From Methanosarcina barkeri str. Wiesmoor (GTDB lineage: Archaea; Halobacteriota; Methanosarcinia; Methanosarcinales; Methanosarcinaceae): a DNA stretch of 64,000 nt. The DNA lies in contig NZ_CP009526.1 in NCBI RefSeq assembly GCF_000969985.1, positions 3,100,001 through 3,164,000 of the forward strand. Reading direction: 5' to 3'. Both the position numbers and the translations under genes were made by a program. A model generated the notes under the pieces. That model saw only the letters and a program-made list of their open reading frames with translations. It searched no databases and had not been told where the DNA came from. Within the stretch, counting starts at the first letter, position 1. Every line of letters starts with the position of its first letter. Shown one piece after another: positions 36,124-45,769 of the stretch.

Positions 36124-37143
36124 GTGATTTCTAAAAAACTGATTGATCTTGGTGTGCTGGCGCTCAGGCAGCGTAATTCTCGCGGGACTTTTAAACCGCA
36201 CATATCTCTCCGGTTCAGGGATAAAGTAGGGGACTTGCGCACCTTTTCCATTGATACTACCAGGACGGTTGGAAAGCGTCCCCAGCCCGATGCTTATCTT
36301 ATAACTCATGCCCATTCCGACCATCACGGAAAATCGGCTATGCTCTCCCCCAATGCTGTTTGTTCGGAAAAAACTGCGATTGCGCTTGAAATCAGGCACG
36401 ACAGAAAATATGCGGGCAGCATGTGCAGGCTTGGGGATGAAATCGACATAGAAGGAACAAAGGTAAAGACCTTCCCTACGGAACATACCAAAGGCGCGAG
36501 TGCTTTTTACTGGGAAAACGATGTAGGGACAAGGATTCTGGTTACAGGCGACGTCAAAGATGCAAGCAATCTTCCCCCCTGTGACGTCCTTATCACTGAA
36601 GCTAACTACGGAGATCCTGAAGATCCTTCCTGCCATTTTGCAGATGACCTTGAAGGCATGAAATCCGCACTTTTTGAAAAAGGGCCAGTGGCCTTTGGAG
36701 CATATGAATTCGGAAAGGCCCAGCGTGCAGTCGAACTCATAAGAGAATTCGGATATGATGGTGCCATTTGCATGGAAGCAAGGACAAGAGCTCTTACCCG
36801 CAGCATGCTTGAGGATGCCGGGGAACTGGCAGGGCTTGACTCCAGAGAAGGTGATGGGGTTTTTATAGTTGCTCCCTGGAACCTTGACAAGTTGCCATGG
36901 AATATGAAAAAATACGTTTTAAGTTGCCGCATGGATTATCCTTACCCAACAATCAGAATAAGCGACCACCTTGATGCTTGCGGACTTGAAGATATGGTCA
37001 GGAAACTTTCTCCTGAAGTTACTCTTGTCTATCACCCGGGAGGGAATAGGCCTTCAAAATTCTCAAAACATTTAAATTCGATAGGAATTGATTCGATATC
37101 TATAGATCAGATCGGTAATGTTTTAAGTAATGAATTTATTTAA
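36124..37143 (+). CDS. Metallo-beta-lactamase fold hydrolase, RNA-processing-like
   Basis: 339 residues. The metal-binding HxHxDH motif is THAHSDHHGKSAMLS (about residues 60-74), with later His in FPTEHTKGASAFYW and Asp in VTGDVKDAS. LITEANYGDP is the next conserved loop. The layout is that of exonuclease/mRNA 3'-end-processing-like MBL proteins, but the beta-CASP insert appears short. Nuclease action on RNA or DNA is the family inference. The start is GTG with AAGGA just upstream. Confidence 0.8.
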   Translation: MISKKLIDLGVLALRQRNSRGTFKPHISLRFRDKVGDLRTFSIDTTRTVGKRPQPDAYLITHAHSDHHGKSAMLSPNAVCSEKTAIALEIRHDRKYAGSMCRLGDEIDIEGTKVKTFPTEHTKGASAFYWENDVGTRILVTGDVKDASNLPPCDVLITEANYGDPEDPSCHFADDLEGMKSALFEKGPVAFGAYEFGKAQRAVELIREFGYDGAICMEARTRALTRSMLEDAGELAGLDSREGDGVFIVAPWNLDKLPWNMKKYVLSCRMDYPYPTIRISDHLDACGLEDMVRKLSPEVTLVYHPGGNRPSKFSKHLNSIGIDSISIDQIGNVLSNEFI

Positions 37144-37337
37144 AGCTGTGAAATCCAGTCTTAATATTACTTCCAACAATTCAATTTCGAGAGTCTTGTA
37201 TCAAAAACTAATTTAAGGATTTAATTCCGTATTGTAATTCAAGAATCCTATTTCAGCAATAAATTATAATTATCTAATATATAATTTAATTCTAATAATC
37301 TAAATATGATGATTTTAATCTGATATCTCAAGTCTGC

Positions 37338-37466
37338 AAATTAAAATCTTATGTACAAATCAAAGTCTTATGTACAAATTAAAATCTTATGTACAAATCA
37401 AAGTCTTATGTACAAATCAAAGTCTTATGTACAAATCAAAGTCTTATGTACAAATCAAAGTCTTAC
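37338..37466. repeat. Tandem repeat, 19-bp unit, about seven copies
   Basis: AAATCAAAGTCTTATGTAC and the variant AAATTAAAATCTTATGTAC, in register. The array sits just upstream of the EMC6-like gene, ending about 75 bases before its ribosome-binding site. No unique spacers, so not CRISPR. Confidence 0.9.
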
Positions 37467-37554
37467 AACTCAGGTCTAATTTTTTAACCGAGATTAGATT
37501 CTGACTACGACTACATCCCGGGAATGTTAATTGCCGTTCAGGAGAGTATACAGG

Positions 37555-37968
37555 TTGAGTAAGCAAAATCCGAAGTCAAAGTCCAGAAAGGAACCTGCAA
37601 AAATATCAGAGGCTACTTCAGAAGTTCCTGCATCAAAGATTGAGACTCCAGAGAAGAAGACTTTTATCAAGGAAAGGACGCCTGAAGAAAAACAAAAGGA
37701 GCATAGGGACGGAATTGTAAAGACGGTAGTAGCCGCATTACTTGGCACAATCGCAGGAGTTTTATGTTTCCAACTGTACGGGGCCGGAGAAGACAGGATC
37801 TGGTATGCTGTACTTACAATCGTCATCGGGCTTACGTACTACATACAGAAGTTTCTATATCCCCAACTCAAGATCAGTGTAAAGGAGTTCAAATTCAAGG
37901 ACTGGTTCTACGTCGAGTTTATAGTCATTGATTTTTTCCTTGTCGTCTGGACTCTCCTCCTGAATTAA
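37555..37968 (+). CDS. EMC6-like archaeal membrane protein
   Basis: 137 residues starting at TTG (37555) with AGGAGA nine bases upstream. The N-terminal about 60 residues are Lys/Glu/Pro-rich and soluble. Three hydrophobic helices follow: IVKTVVAALLGTIAGVLCF, IWYAVLTIVIGLTYYIQKFL, and FYVEFIVIDFFLVVWTLLLN. The pattern and the terminal WTLLLN match archaeal EMC6-like proteins, relatives of subunit 6 of the ER membrane-protein insertase complex. A role in membrane-protein insertion is inferred from that relationship. An upstream TTG at 37531 overlaps the ribosome-binding site and is rejected. Confidence 0.65.
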   Translation: MSKQNPKSKSRKEPAKISEATSEVPASKIETPEKKTFIKERTPEEKQKEHRDGIVKTVVAALLGTIAGVLCFQLYGAGEDRIWYAVLTIVIGLTYYIQKFLYPQLKISVKEFKFKDWFYVEFIVIDFFLVVWTLLLN

Positions 37969-38021
37969 AACCTTCTGTCCTGAACTGCAAAAGCAAAAAG
38001 GTTTTCGTAAATTTGAGGGCC

Positions 38022-38056
38022 TTTTATACAGCCTTTTTATCAAGGCTTTTATATTT
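38022..38056 (+). terminator. Terminator after the EMC6-like gene
   Basis: AGCCTT and AAGGCT form a short stem around TTTATC, followed by TTTATATTTTTTA. Confidence 0.5.
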
Positions 38057-38149
38057 TTTATTTACCCAATTCCAGTATTGTCCGTTATTTCATTAAACTC
38101 TGTATACTGAGTTTTGTGCTTGCTTTTCAAGGGGTTTTCCTTATAAAAA

Positions 38150-38395
38150 TATCCAGTTTTCAAAAAATTGATACTCCCACTTAATATCCGTATCATATTC
38201 TATAATTTCTGGTGGCAGTGAAATCAATTGGTTATAAGATATATCAAGTGTAGTAAGATTTTTGAGTCCTTTGATTTCCGGCGGCAGCGAAGTCAGTTCT
38301 TTGAAAGAAAATCTGGTGTAGTCGCATTGTTTTCTTTAGCTTTTATAATCAGACCTTCGATTTTTTTAGTTTCATCTGAAGTCCCTGCCTAAAGA
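38150..38395 (-). pseudogene. Decayed leucine-rich-repeat gene fragment
   Basis: The minus strand retains two LRR units matching those of the Roco protein next door (GG(C/T)GGCAGTGAAATCAATTGG and GGCGGCAGCGAAGTCAG equal the SLPPE repeats). It is followed by about 100 bases of other coding-like sequence and has frame breaks. The orientation is the same as the Roco gene 1 kb away. It looks like a tandem paralogue now dead. Confidence 0.7.
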
Positions 38396-39327
38396 AAAAC
38401 AATCAAAAGTTCAATAAGTCTTTGAAACCGCAATTATTGAAAACTTGTTACATAAAATGAAAACCGATTCAAAAAATAGAAATGGTTGTCGTATAAATAA
38501 CTTTTGATTTAAATCGATAATTTAGGAATAGTCGAAAACTATAGGATAAAAATATACCAACTATTGCAACACCAATTTTATTACACATATTCTAAAATCC
38601 TCACCGCCCCAAAAAGCCCCTCCTGTGGAGTGAAATTACTAGCGTCTGTAGAGAGCCAGGCAAAGTCAAGGAATTCCACCATAGACATGCACTGGAGCCT
38701 GGTGTGTTTATGGAAGAGATTATATAGGAGCTTACAAAACGAGATGTAAAGTTTGAGATAGAGGATACGGGAAGGTAGAGAAAGGTGGAGGATGCCAGAA
38801 TGTAAAGAAATTAGGTGAAAATCATTGGTTCCTGATTAACTGTTCCTGATTAGCTATTTGATTTATTTAAGAATTAAAAGAAGTAATCTTCATGTTTCTT
38901 TCTGCGTGTGGGTTTTTACAGGTGTCCGCAATGGCTTTTATTCATTGGTTTCCCCTCTATTTTGTATTTTTTTACGGGAAAGGCCGCTCTCCTGCGTCGA
39001 GCGGGACAAGAACGGTTCAGGATAGCAAATATGGCTATACTGGTCAGAGTTTGAGATTTTGAACTGATCATCTTTTTTCAAAAACATTAACTAACAAATG
39101 GAACAATGTTTAAAAGTTTTGCACAAAAAAGATTCACTTTTTACTTAATTCTACCAGAACCGCCGGAGAAAATCAGTTCTTATAACCCCAGGCTCTCACC
39201 GGTCGTCGCAGGCGACCGGCCTTTTCCTAAATAAGAATGTAGACAAAAAAGTGAAAACCTGAAGATATTATCTTTGAGACTTATCTGACTTTATTTTTCA
39301 ACGACAGAGGATTGGATTCCTTTTTGA
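38396..39327. other. Spacer with remnants and a hairpin
   Basis: About 930 bases. A 61-codon plus-strand frame at 38564-38749 ends in a stretch (SCGVKLLASVESQ...) that resembles a worn TnpB tail, but too weakly to call. A GC hairpin sits at 39199-39219. The remainder shows nothing recognisable. Confidence 0.35.
39199..39228. other. GC-rich hairpin 3' of the Roco gene
   Basis: CCGGTCG at 39199-39205 pairs with CGACCGG at 39213-39219, with a 7-base loop, and CTTTTCC follows on the plus strand. It could terminate a plus-strand transcript, but no plus-strand gene precedes it. Confidence 0.5.
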
Positions 39328-41919
39328 TTAGTATTTCTGTCTTTTCCTTTTGAAAAAAAGGTTAATTGCTTCGTTGAAATCAACTCCACATCCCGCCACG
39401 CTGGGTTTCAACATAATAACTTTATTTAATTTTCTAAATAAAGTTTCCTCATTATCAGACTCATCAGCTATTTTCTTTAAAAATTTAAAGATCTCCTCAA
39501 GTTTTTCGTCTTCGTTATTCTTCTTCAGAATGTTAAGGATTTCTTTTAACAATTCTTCTTGTTTACTCAAGTTGTTGACTGTTCCAAGCAAATCACTCAC
39601 ACGATATTTCTTTTTTGATCCTTCAGGTACAAATAAATCAATGCCCATTTCTTCCAGATTAACTAAGTGTTCGTAACTTACAGCTATCTCGGATTCATCA
39701 GGAAGGGGAATTTTCTCGATAGCTTTTAACTTTTCAAAACTCCGGTTAATTTCCCGCAAATTGAATAGTATACTTGAAAAATAGTCTCGTTTCTGACATC
39801 CATTTACATTAATATAAATTCTCTTTGCCTCGTTATCAGATTTTATCACAGCACAGGAATTAAATTGTTTGTTTTCGAGAACTACACCTGTTCTCCACTG
39901 CAAATCATCTTTTATATCCCTGTGCATCTTCACTATAAAACGAGGCATAATTGAACGTGGAAGAAAATCGTATTCAATGAAAAACTTCAGAGCTTCATTA
40001 GAATCAAAATCAAAATTTGGTTCTGGAACTGCTAGCAGGTCAGGAAGGAGCACAGTTTCTTCGTCGATTGAATAACATAATTCGAATTTTTTCATCAAAT
40101 TGATGATGTAACCATAACGTTCAGGAGGATAATAGTAGTCGCCTTCTTTCTTCTGCTCTAAAATTTCATCTAGCATACTGAATCGAAGAACTCCCTTCTT
40201 CTTAGCTAGAATCTCCGAATTTATGATCTTATAAACGCCTTCAGTAATCCACTTCGGTTCAAGCACATGTGTATCGAGCAATGAGATATCTTTAAAATGT
40301 ACAATTACTCCAAGATCATTGAGAAAATCAACAAGCGTGTTTTGAGATGACTTATCACCCACATTTTCTTCCAGACATATATTTCGATATTCTTCATAAG
40401 TAATAAAATTGCAACTCATTTTTTCTAATTTTGTCTTTACCTCGAACCAGCTTTTAGCCCATTCTATCTGCATATGTTCAACTTTTAAAAGTTCTTTTTT
40501 TAATTTTTGGGAAAATCCTTCAATTCCTCGATCCTCCTTACAAGAAATTCTGAAGAAACCTTTTATTGAGGGGTATTTCTCCTGCAAAAACTTCCTATTC
40601 AACTCAAAAGAGGGATTTTCATCAATCTTGTTCAAGGCGACCAGTACTGGAGAATCTCCTCCAAAACTCCTTATGTGCTTGAGCCAGTACTCGGCTTTTT
40701 CATCCCTTCTAGAATCCAGAACAAGAATGTAAAGGCTTCTTTTGGAAAGGAAAAATTGATGAGTAGCATGCATTATTTCCTGTCCACCAAAATCCCAAAA
40801 ATTAACTTTTATTTCCTTATCTTTGTCTTTAAATCCCCACTTTTTGATATTAATCCCTTGAGTCTGATGTTCATTTCCATCAAAACCTTCGCCTAAGAGC
40901 CTCTTTAACAGTGAGGTTTTTCCTGCCTCTCCATCTCCTACAAGCAAAACTTTAACTTCATTTAACGGTTTCTTTTCACCTTCCAATGACTTGAAATAAT
41001 TGATAACTGCCTCACGACCCTGTTTTACAATCTCTATTGGAGGCTTTTCAAGAGGATTTCCTTCTAAGAATATTCCTTTTTCTGCCGAATTATTTCCCCA
41101 CTCAATATCTATACCTAATTTTAAAATTTCTGGCGGCAGCGAAGTCAATTTATTAGAACTTATGTCAAGTTGAGTAAGATTTTTGAGTTCTGTGATTTCC
41201 AGCGGCAACGACGTCAATTGATTTCTAGAAATGTCAAGTTGAGTAAGGCTTTCTAAATTGGCGATTTCAGAAGGCAATGAAGTCAGTTGATTTCCAGATA
41301 TGGAAAGTTGAGTAAGAGATTTCAGCTCTGATATTTCATGAGGTAGCGAAGTCAATTGATTCTCATAGATGTTAATTTGAGTAAGAGATTTCAACTCTAA
41401 TATTTCAGGAGGTAACGACGTTAGTTGATTTCTAGAGATGGAAAGTTGTTTAAGGTTTTTCAACTTTGATATTTCAGGAGGTAACGACGTCAGTTGATTT
41501 TTAGAGATAGAAAGTTGAGTAAGATCTTTTAACTCAGTAATCCCAGAAGGTAGCGAAGTCAGTTGATTTTCAGATATATCAAGTTGCTTAAGATTTTTCA
41601 ACTTTGATATTCCAGGAGGTAACGAAGTCAATTGATTATTACGTATGTTGAGTTGAGTAAGATTTTTCAATTTTGAAATATCAGGGGGTAGTGAAGTCAA
41701 TTGATTGTAAGATATATCAAGTTGCTTAAGATTTTTCAATTCTGAGATTTCAGGTGGCAATGAAGTCAGTTGATTGTAAGATATGTAAAGCTTTGTAAAA
41801 TTTTTCAGCTCTGAGATTTCAGGTGGCAATGAAGTAAGATTTTTGTAAGACAAGCGTAATGCAGTTACTTTATTTCGTTGAGCCCTTCTTATTAGATCCG
41901 TAGTCTTGTTTGATTCCAT
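39328..41919 (-). CDS. Roco protein: leucine-rich repeats, Roc GTPase and COR domains
   Basis: 863 residues. Residues about 20-300 are a dozen 23-residue LRR units (consensus LTQLDISxNQLTSLPPEISELKN). The Roc GTPase follows: Walker A KVLLVGDGEAGKTSLLKRLL, switch II VNFWDFGGQEIMHATHQFF, and NKID as the guanine-specificity motif. The COR dimerisation domain (about residues 500-760) contains PPERYGYIINLMKKF and PRFIVKMHRD. A helical tail ends the protein. Roco proteins, relatives of LRRK2, dimerise through COR and hydrolyse GTP; M. barkeri Roco proteins have been studied as models. The cellular role in archaea is unknown. No kinase domain. Confidence 0.93.
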   Translation of the reverse strand: MESNKTTDLIRRAQRNKVTALRLSYKNLTSLPPEISELKNFTKLYISYNQLTSLPPEISELKNLKQLDISYNQLTSLPPDISKLKNLTQLNIRNNQLTSLPPGISKLKNLKQLDISENQLTSLPSGITELKDLTQLSISKNQLTSLPPEISKLKNLKQLSISRNQLTSLPPEILELKSLTQINIYENQLTSLPHEISELKSLTQLSISGNQLTSLPSEIANLESLTQLDISRNQLTSLPLEITELKNLTQLDISSNKLTSLPPEILKLGIDIEWGNNSAEKGIFLEGNPLEKPPIEIVKQGREAVINYFKSLEGEKKPLNEVKVLLVGDGEAGKTSLLKRLLGEGFDGNEHQTQGINIKKWGFKDKDKEIKVNFWDFGGQEIMHATHQFFLSKRSLYILVLDSRRDEKAEYWLKHIRSFGGDSPVLVALNKIDENPSFELNRKFLQEKYPSIKGFFRISCKEDRGIEGFSQKLKKELLKVEHMQIEWAKSWFEVKTKLEKMSCNFITYEEYRNICLEENVGDKSSQNTLVDFLNDLGVIVHFKDISLLDTHVLEPKWITEGVYKIINSEILAKKKGVLRFSMLDEILEQKKEGDYYYPPERYGYIINLMKKFELCYSIDEETVLLPDLLAVPEPNFDFDSNEALKFFIEYDFLPRSIMPRFIVKMHRDIKDDLQWRTGVVLENKQFNSCAVIKSDNEAKRIYINVNGCQKRDYFSSILFNLREINRSFEKLKAIEKIPLPDESEIAVSYEHLVNLEEMGIDLFVPEGSKKKYRVSDLLGTVNNLSKQEELLKEILNILKKNNEDEKLEEIFKFLKKIADESDNEETLFRKLNKVIMLKPSVAGCGVDFNEAINLFFKRKRQKY

Positions 41920-42267
41920 CTATAACTCCTACCTCACTGTCGTCACAAGTTTGCTATCATATCCAATAAAAATCCAAGAGTATTGCAGTTACTATCCAGA
42001 GATAGCCTCTATATAAAGAATAATTGAAATTAAAAAGTAGAGACGATTGTCAGCTAAATATTTTTCTATTTTATGATATAAAAAAGGCAAAGCTGCACAA
42101 AGCGCAGGAAATGAACGACATGAGATGCGAATCATGATATTTCGGAAATTAAAAATAGATCAACAACTATTAATGTGCGTGAGTCATTGAAAACCGTAAA
42201 CAAAAAAATTTTTCTGTATTGATCGATAACTCATGGACATAACCCAACAACTGTTAACCGGAATTTA
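41920..42267. other. Spacer upstream of the Roco gene
   Basis: About 350 bases between the Roco start and the mobA stop, with no supportable gene. AT-rich, with no clear repeat. Confidence 0.35.
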
Positions 42268-43002
42268 TTACAAAATCTCCTTTCTCATCTCAGACTCAAC
42301 CATATTCTCAAGATCTTCAACCGTATTTATGTTAGCAAAACTCCTCAATTCAGGATCAATTTCCCGAATTTCCGAAACCTCAACAAAAACAACATCCTTC
42401 ATTTCAAAAACCGGCGTAAGCACGGATCGTCTTCCATTCTTAAAGACTTTTTCAATTTCAGGAATCATTTTTTTAGAATAAACTGCATGCAGAGGCTCAA
42501 ATTTTTCATCTTCCCTTTTTGGAAGGGCAGCATCATGTCCAATAGCCTTCTCAAAAAGCAGGTCTACAACATTAGAATTTACAAAAGGCATATCCCCTGC
42601 ACAGACAAAAGAATATTCTCCTCTGGATTCGAGCAGTCCCACCCGGATACCTTCAAGGGGGCCGGCGTCTTCCAGAGTATCAAAACATAAACGGATCTCA
42701 CGGGCAGAAAATTTTTCAAGCACAGGTCTGAACTTTTCTTCCTGGTTTTTATCCCGGAACGAGATAATAACCTCATCTACAACCCGGAAAAGGCTTTCTA
42801 GAAGGCGCTCAAGAATTGTTTTTCCTTCAAATTTGAGAAGGGCTTTTTCGACCGTACCCATCCGCCTGCCCCTGCCGCCTGCCAGCACGACGGCACTTCT
42901 GAATTTCGTTTGTTTTATTTCTGGCTCCGCTTCTTTAATTTCAGCTCTTATTAATTTTGTTTTCCCTGTTTCTGATTCTTTAAGATCTGTTTTTCCGCCC
43001 AT
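42268..43002 (-). CDS. mobA: Molybdenum cofactor guanylyltransferase (MobA-like)
   Basis: 244 residues. The GTP-binding signature VVLAGGRGRRMGTVEKALLK begins at about residue 39; RVGLLESRGEYSFVCAGDMPF supplies the Mg-binding Asp. It would attach GMP to molybdopterin (or tungstopterin), making the bis-MGD cofactor used in formylmethanofuran dehydrogenase. The first 37 residues are a charged, low-complexity extension not typical of MobA; an internal start is possible but none has a better ribosome-binding site. It lies 58 bases downstream of the mobB-moaE fusion on the same strand. Confidence 0.85.
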   Translation of the reverse strand: MGGKTDLKESETGKTKLIRAEIKEAEPEIKQTKFRSAVVLAGGRGRRMGTVEKALLKFEGKTILERLLESLFRVVDEVIISFRDKNQEEKFRPVLEKFSAREIRLCFDTLEDAGPLEGIRVGLLESRGEYSFVCAGDMPFVNSNVVDLLFEKAIGHDAALPKREDEKFEPLHAVYSKKMIPEIEKVFKNGRRSVLTPVFEMKDVVFVEVSEIREIDPELRSFANINTVEDLENMVESEMRKEIL

Positions 43003-43060
43003 TTGATCATTTCCGGGTTTCTCTATAATTTCTATTTTCCTCTTTGCTTAGATCGGTTTT

Positions 43061-43921
43061 TTAATTTTCGTGATGTTCTCTATCGTGAACCCAGAATTCC
43101 TCTTTTTCTGTGAATTCCTTCTTCCAGATAGGAGCTTCGGCTTTTATGCGTTCTATGGCTTCGCTGAGGGCAGAAAAAAGCTCTCCCCTGTGGGCGGCTG
43201 TGACAACAATGTATACTATGTCTTCTCCGGCTTTGATAACGCCTGTTTTATGGTGGATCAGGACTTCAAAGATTCCTTCTTTTTGTTTTAGTTCTTCCCG
43301 GATCTGGTCAAGGGTTTTTGAAGCTTCTGGTTCGTATTTCTCGAATTCGAGCTTTGAAGTTCTCTCGTTTCCGGCCAGCTCGCGGACAATGCCGGCAAAG
43401 GTGCCGATTGCGCCTGCTTTTCTGATTGCAGGGTTTTTTCTGACTTTCTTTATAAGGGCTTCCAGAGTGTACCGGTCAGGCTGTGCAAGGGCTATCCCTA
43501 CAAGCGAGGCTGTAAGTTCTTCGTGCATATCGATTTCTGCCGGCAGCCTGAAAACGACATTGGAAACGCCCTGAAGATCACCAATTACAATTTTCGGAAG
43601 ATTGCTTTCCTTAAACCCCTCTACCACGGCAAAATCAAGCCCCTGGTCGCAAAGCACGTCAAGTGCGTCCTCAAGGTCCAGATCTCTGGAAAAACTGATA
43701 AGTTCAGTACCTGTTGCTTCTGTGCCTGTTATTCCTATTACTGTGTCAGCCCCGGCATCAAAGTGCCTGCCTACATCGGTCTCTGCGGAATTGAAGCGCT
43801 GCTCACCCATGTGTTTTATTGTGCCCACAGTTCCGAACCCGGAAAGATTCCGGACAAGGGATGAAACTACGGATGTTTTATCCGATTCTTTATACCCGAC
43901 AACTGAAATGACTTTCATCAA
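43061..43921 (-). CDS. MobB-MoaE fusion protein
   Basis: 286 residues. The N-terminal about 150 residues are MobB-like: VISVVGYKESDKTSVVSSLV (P-loop region), GTVGTIKHMGE, FDAGADTVIGITG and LDFAVVEGFKES. The C-terminal about 130 residues are MoaE, the large subunit of molybdopterin synthase: AGAIGTFAGIVREL, FEKYEPEASKTLDQI, VLIHHKTGVIKAGEDIVYIV and PIWKKEFTEKEEFWVH, with catalytic lysines in the KKEF region. The Walker A glycine before the Lys is Asp here (ESDKTS in place of xSGKTT), so nucleotide binding may be changed. It pairs with mobA. Confidence 0.88.
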   Translation of the reverse strand: MMKVISVVGYKESDKTSVVSSLVRNLSGFGTVGTIKHMGEQRFNSAETDVGRHFDAGADTVIGITGTEATGTELISFSRDLDLEDALDVLCDQGLDFAVVEGFKESNLPKIVIGDLQGVSNVVFRLPAEIDMHEELTASLVGIALAQPDRYTLEALIKKVRKNPAIRKAGAIGTFAGIVRELAGNERTSKLEFEKYEPEASKTLDQIREELKQKEGIFEVLIHHKTGVIKAGEDIVYIVVTAAHRGELFSALSEAIERIKAEAPIWKKEFTEKEEFWVHDREHHEN

Positions 43922-44040
43922 AGAGCGTTATGCACTTTCCGGTATAAGTAAAGGCCGGCATTTTATTCTTCTTTTTAATTTTATAAAGCGTTTTGTGAAG
44001 ATTCAAATATTGAAACTTTGATATAATCTATAAAGAGTTT

Positions 44041-44140
44041 GATTAACTTGTTTGATTAACTTGTTTGATCAACTTGTTTGATTAACTTGTTTGATTAACT
44101 TGTTTGATTAACTTGTTTGATTAACTTGTTTGACGAACTT
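44041..44140. repeat. Tandem repeat, 13-bp unit GATTAACTTGTTT, about 7.7 copies
   Basis: Units are identical apart from one GATCAACTTGTTT and the terminal GACGAACTT. The array lies in the divergent spacer between the mobB-moaE fusion and radC, ending about 55 bases before radC. Confidence 0.92.
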
Positions 44141-44194
44141 AAAATTTAGATTAATATAGAAATTTTCCGTTGACGGGAAAAGAGGGGGTTGATT

Positions 44195-44884
44195 ATGGAA
44201 ATAAGTAAGGTCAGAATTCAGGATATCCCTGAAGAGGAACGCCCAAGGGAAAGGCTTATTCGAAACGGGCCGGAATCGCTTTCGAACTCAGAACTGCTTG
44301 GAGTTATCCTGAGGACAGGATCAAATAAAGAGAATGTTGTCAGCCTGTCCAGTCGAATATTCTCAGAATACAGCATCAAGCAGCTCAGTCTTGCAAATGT
44401 TTCAAGGCTTATGAAGGTTCATGGGGTAGGAAAGGCAAAAGCTGCCCAGATAGCTGCAGTTTTCGAACTTGCTCGCCGTCTTGAGACTTTTGTTGAAGAG
44501 CCCAAAAGAAAAGTCTGCTCACCAAAGGATGTATATACACTTATGTATCCTAAAATGCGAGAACAAAAAAAAGAAAAATTTATAACACTTTGCCTTGATA
44601 CAAAAAACCAAATCCTGAAAGAAGAAGTCGTATCTATTGGCAGCTTGAATGCGAGCATTGTTCATCCTCGTGAGGTATTCAAGTCTGCCCTTATGGAATC
44701 ATCAGCATCAGTAATCATGATCCATAATCATCCTTCAGGGGATCCAAGCCCTAGCCGAGAAGACATAATGGTCACTGAGAAAATGGTAGAAGGAGGAAAA
44801 CTCCTTGGAATTGATGTGCTTGACCATATTATTATCGGGGAAGGCAGGTACGTGAGCCTCAAAGATGAAGGTTTTGTAAGATAG
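44195..44884 (+). CDS. radC: RadC family protein (JAMM/MPN+ domain)
   Basis: 229 residues. The N-terminal helix-hairpin-helix region is SRLMKVHGVGKAKAAQIAAV. The C-terminal JAMM metalloprotease-like motif is HNHPSGDPSPSREDI, with an upstream Glu in LKEEVVSIGSLNAS. The family was named for DNA repair but its true activity is unknown, and it is usually found near mobile DNA in bacteria. AGGGGG precedes the ATG at 44195. The alternative TTG at 44189 lies inside the ribosome-binding site spacer. Confidence 0.9.
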   Translation: MEISKVRIQDIPEEERPRERLIRNGPESLSNSELLGVILRTGSNKENVVSLSSRIFSEYSIKQLSLANVSRLMKVHGVGKAKAAQIAAVFELARRLETFVEEPKRKVCSPKDVYTLMYPKMREQKKEKFITLCLDTKNQILKEEVVSIGSLNASIVHPREVFKSALMESSASVIMIHNHPSGDPSPSREDIMVTEKMVEGGKLLGIDVLDHIIIGEGRYVSLKDEGFVR

Positions 44885-45090
44885 AAAGTTTTGTAAGATA
44901 GAAAGTTTTGTAAGAGAAATAACTTAAAGACCGAACTTCTTAATGTAGAGACTTGCAATATAAAAGAATTCAGTGTAGAGCAACTCTCAATACAGGAACT
45001 TTCATGCAAGAATTCTCATGCAAGAATTCTCATGCAAGAATTCTCAATATAGAAGCATTCAATATAGAAGCATTCAATATAGAAAGTCTC
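44885..45090. repeat. Patchwork of short tandem repeats after radC
   Basis: Three kinds are visible: GATAGAAAGTTTTGTAA (two to three copies, the first containing the radC stop), TGCAAGAATTCTCA (three copies) and ATATAGAAGCATTCA (two to three copies). Confidence 0.8.
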
Positions 45091-45190
45091 AGTACAGTTA
45101 CTTCCTGGTTACTTTCCGTAATTGAAAAAAGAATGAAATAACATGTTGATAAATACGAAAAAAATAGTTGAAAAAAAGTAGTTGAAGACT

Positions 45191-45769
45191 ATGAAAGTTA
45201 TAGGCATTAACGGAAGCTCACGAAAAGACGGCAACACTGCAATCTTGATTCAAACCGTATTTGAGGAATTGACAAAAGAGGGCATTGAAACCGAACTTAT
45301 TCAACTATCTGGAAAAAACATAGAAGGATGCAAAGCTTGTTGGGCTTGCCATAAAAACAGAAATAAACAATGTGTCATTACGGACGATTTTTTTAATGAG
45401 TGTTTTGCAAAAATGCTTGTTTCAGACGGAATTATTCTAGGCTCGCCGGTATATTCAGCTGGTGTGACCTCTCAAATGAAGGCCTTAATTGACAGAGCGA
45501 GTATGGTACTTGCAGGAAATCGAGGACTTTTCAAGCATAAAGTAGGAGCCTCAGTTGTAGCTGCTCGCCGAGGCGGTGCTATAAGTGCCTTTGGTACCCT
45601 GAACAATTTTCTACATAGCAAAGAAATGTTTCTGGTAGGGTCAAGTTACTGGAATATGGCTTATGGGAATGCAATCGGAGAGGTCGAACAGGATCAAGAA
45701 GGCATTGATAATATGAAAAACCTTGGCCAAAATATGGCATGGATATTGAAAAAAATTCATAATAGTTGA
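45191..45769 (+). CDS. Iron-sulphur flavoprotein (Isf-like) / NADPH-dependent FMN reductase family
   Basis: 192 residues. The FMN phosphate loop is GINGSSRKDGNTAILI at the N-terminus, then the compact cluster motif CKACWACHKNRNKQC (C-x2-C-x2-C-x7-C), the same spacing class as the [4Fe-4S] motif of Methanosarcina Isf. Other FMN contacts are GSPVYSAGVTSQMKALIDRA. Isf takes electrons from ferredoxin and is thought to defend against oxygen or peroxide. The start is taken as the ATG at 45191; a TTG nine bases upstream also has no better ribosome-binding site. Confidence 0.85.
   Translation: MKVIGINGSSRKDGNTAILIQTVFEELTKEGIETELIQLSGKNIEGCKACWACHKNRNKQCVITDDFFNECFAKMLVSDGIILGSPVYSAGVTSQMKALIDRASMVLAGNRGLFKHKVGASVVAARRGGAISAFGTLNNFLHSKEMFLVGSSYWNMAYGNAIGEVEQDQEGIDNMKNLGQNMAWILKKIHNS

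Noticed and set aside
37338-37466. 19-bp regular array considered as CRISPR
   Set aside because: Units are contiguous with no unique spacers, and no cas genes are near.
38564-38749. Possible TnpB tail
   Set aside because: Only a faint resemblance around SCGVKLL; no zinc-ribbon or RuvC motif.
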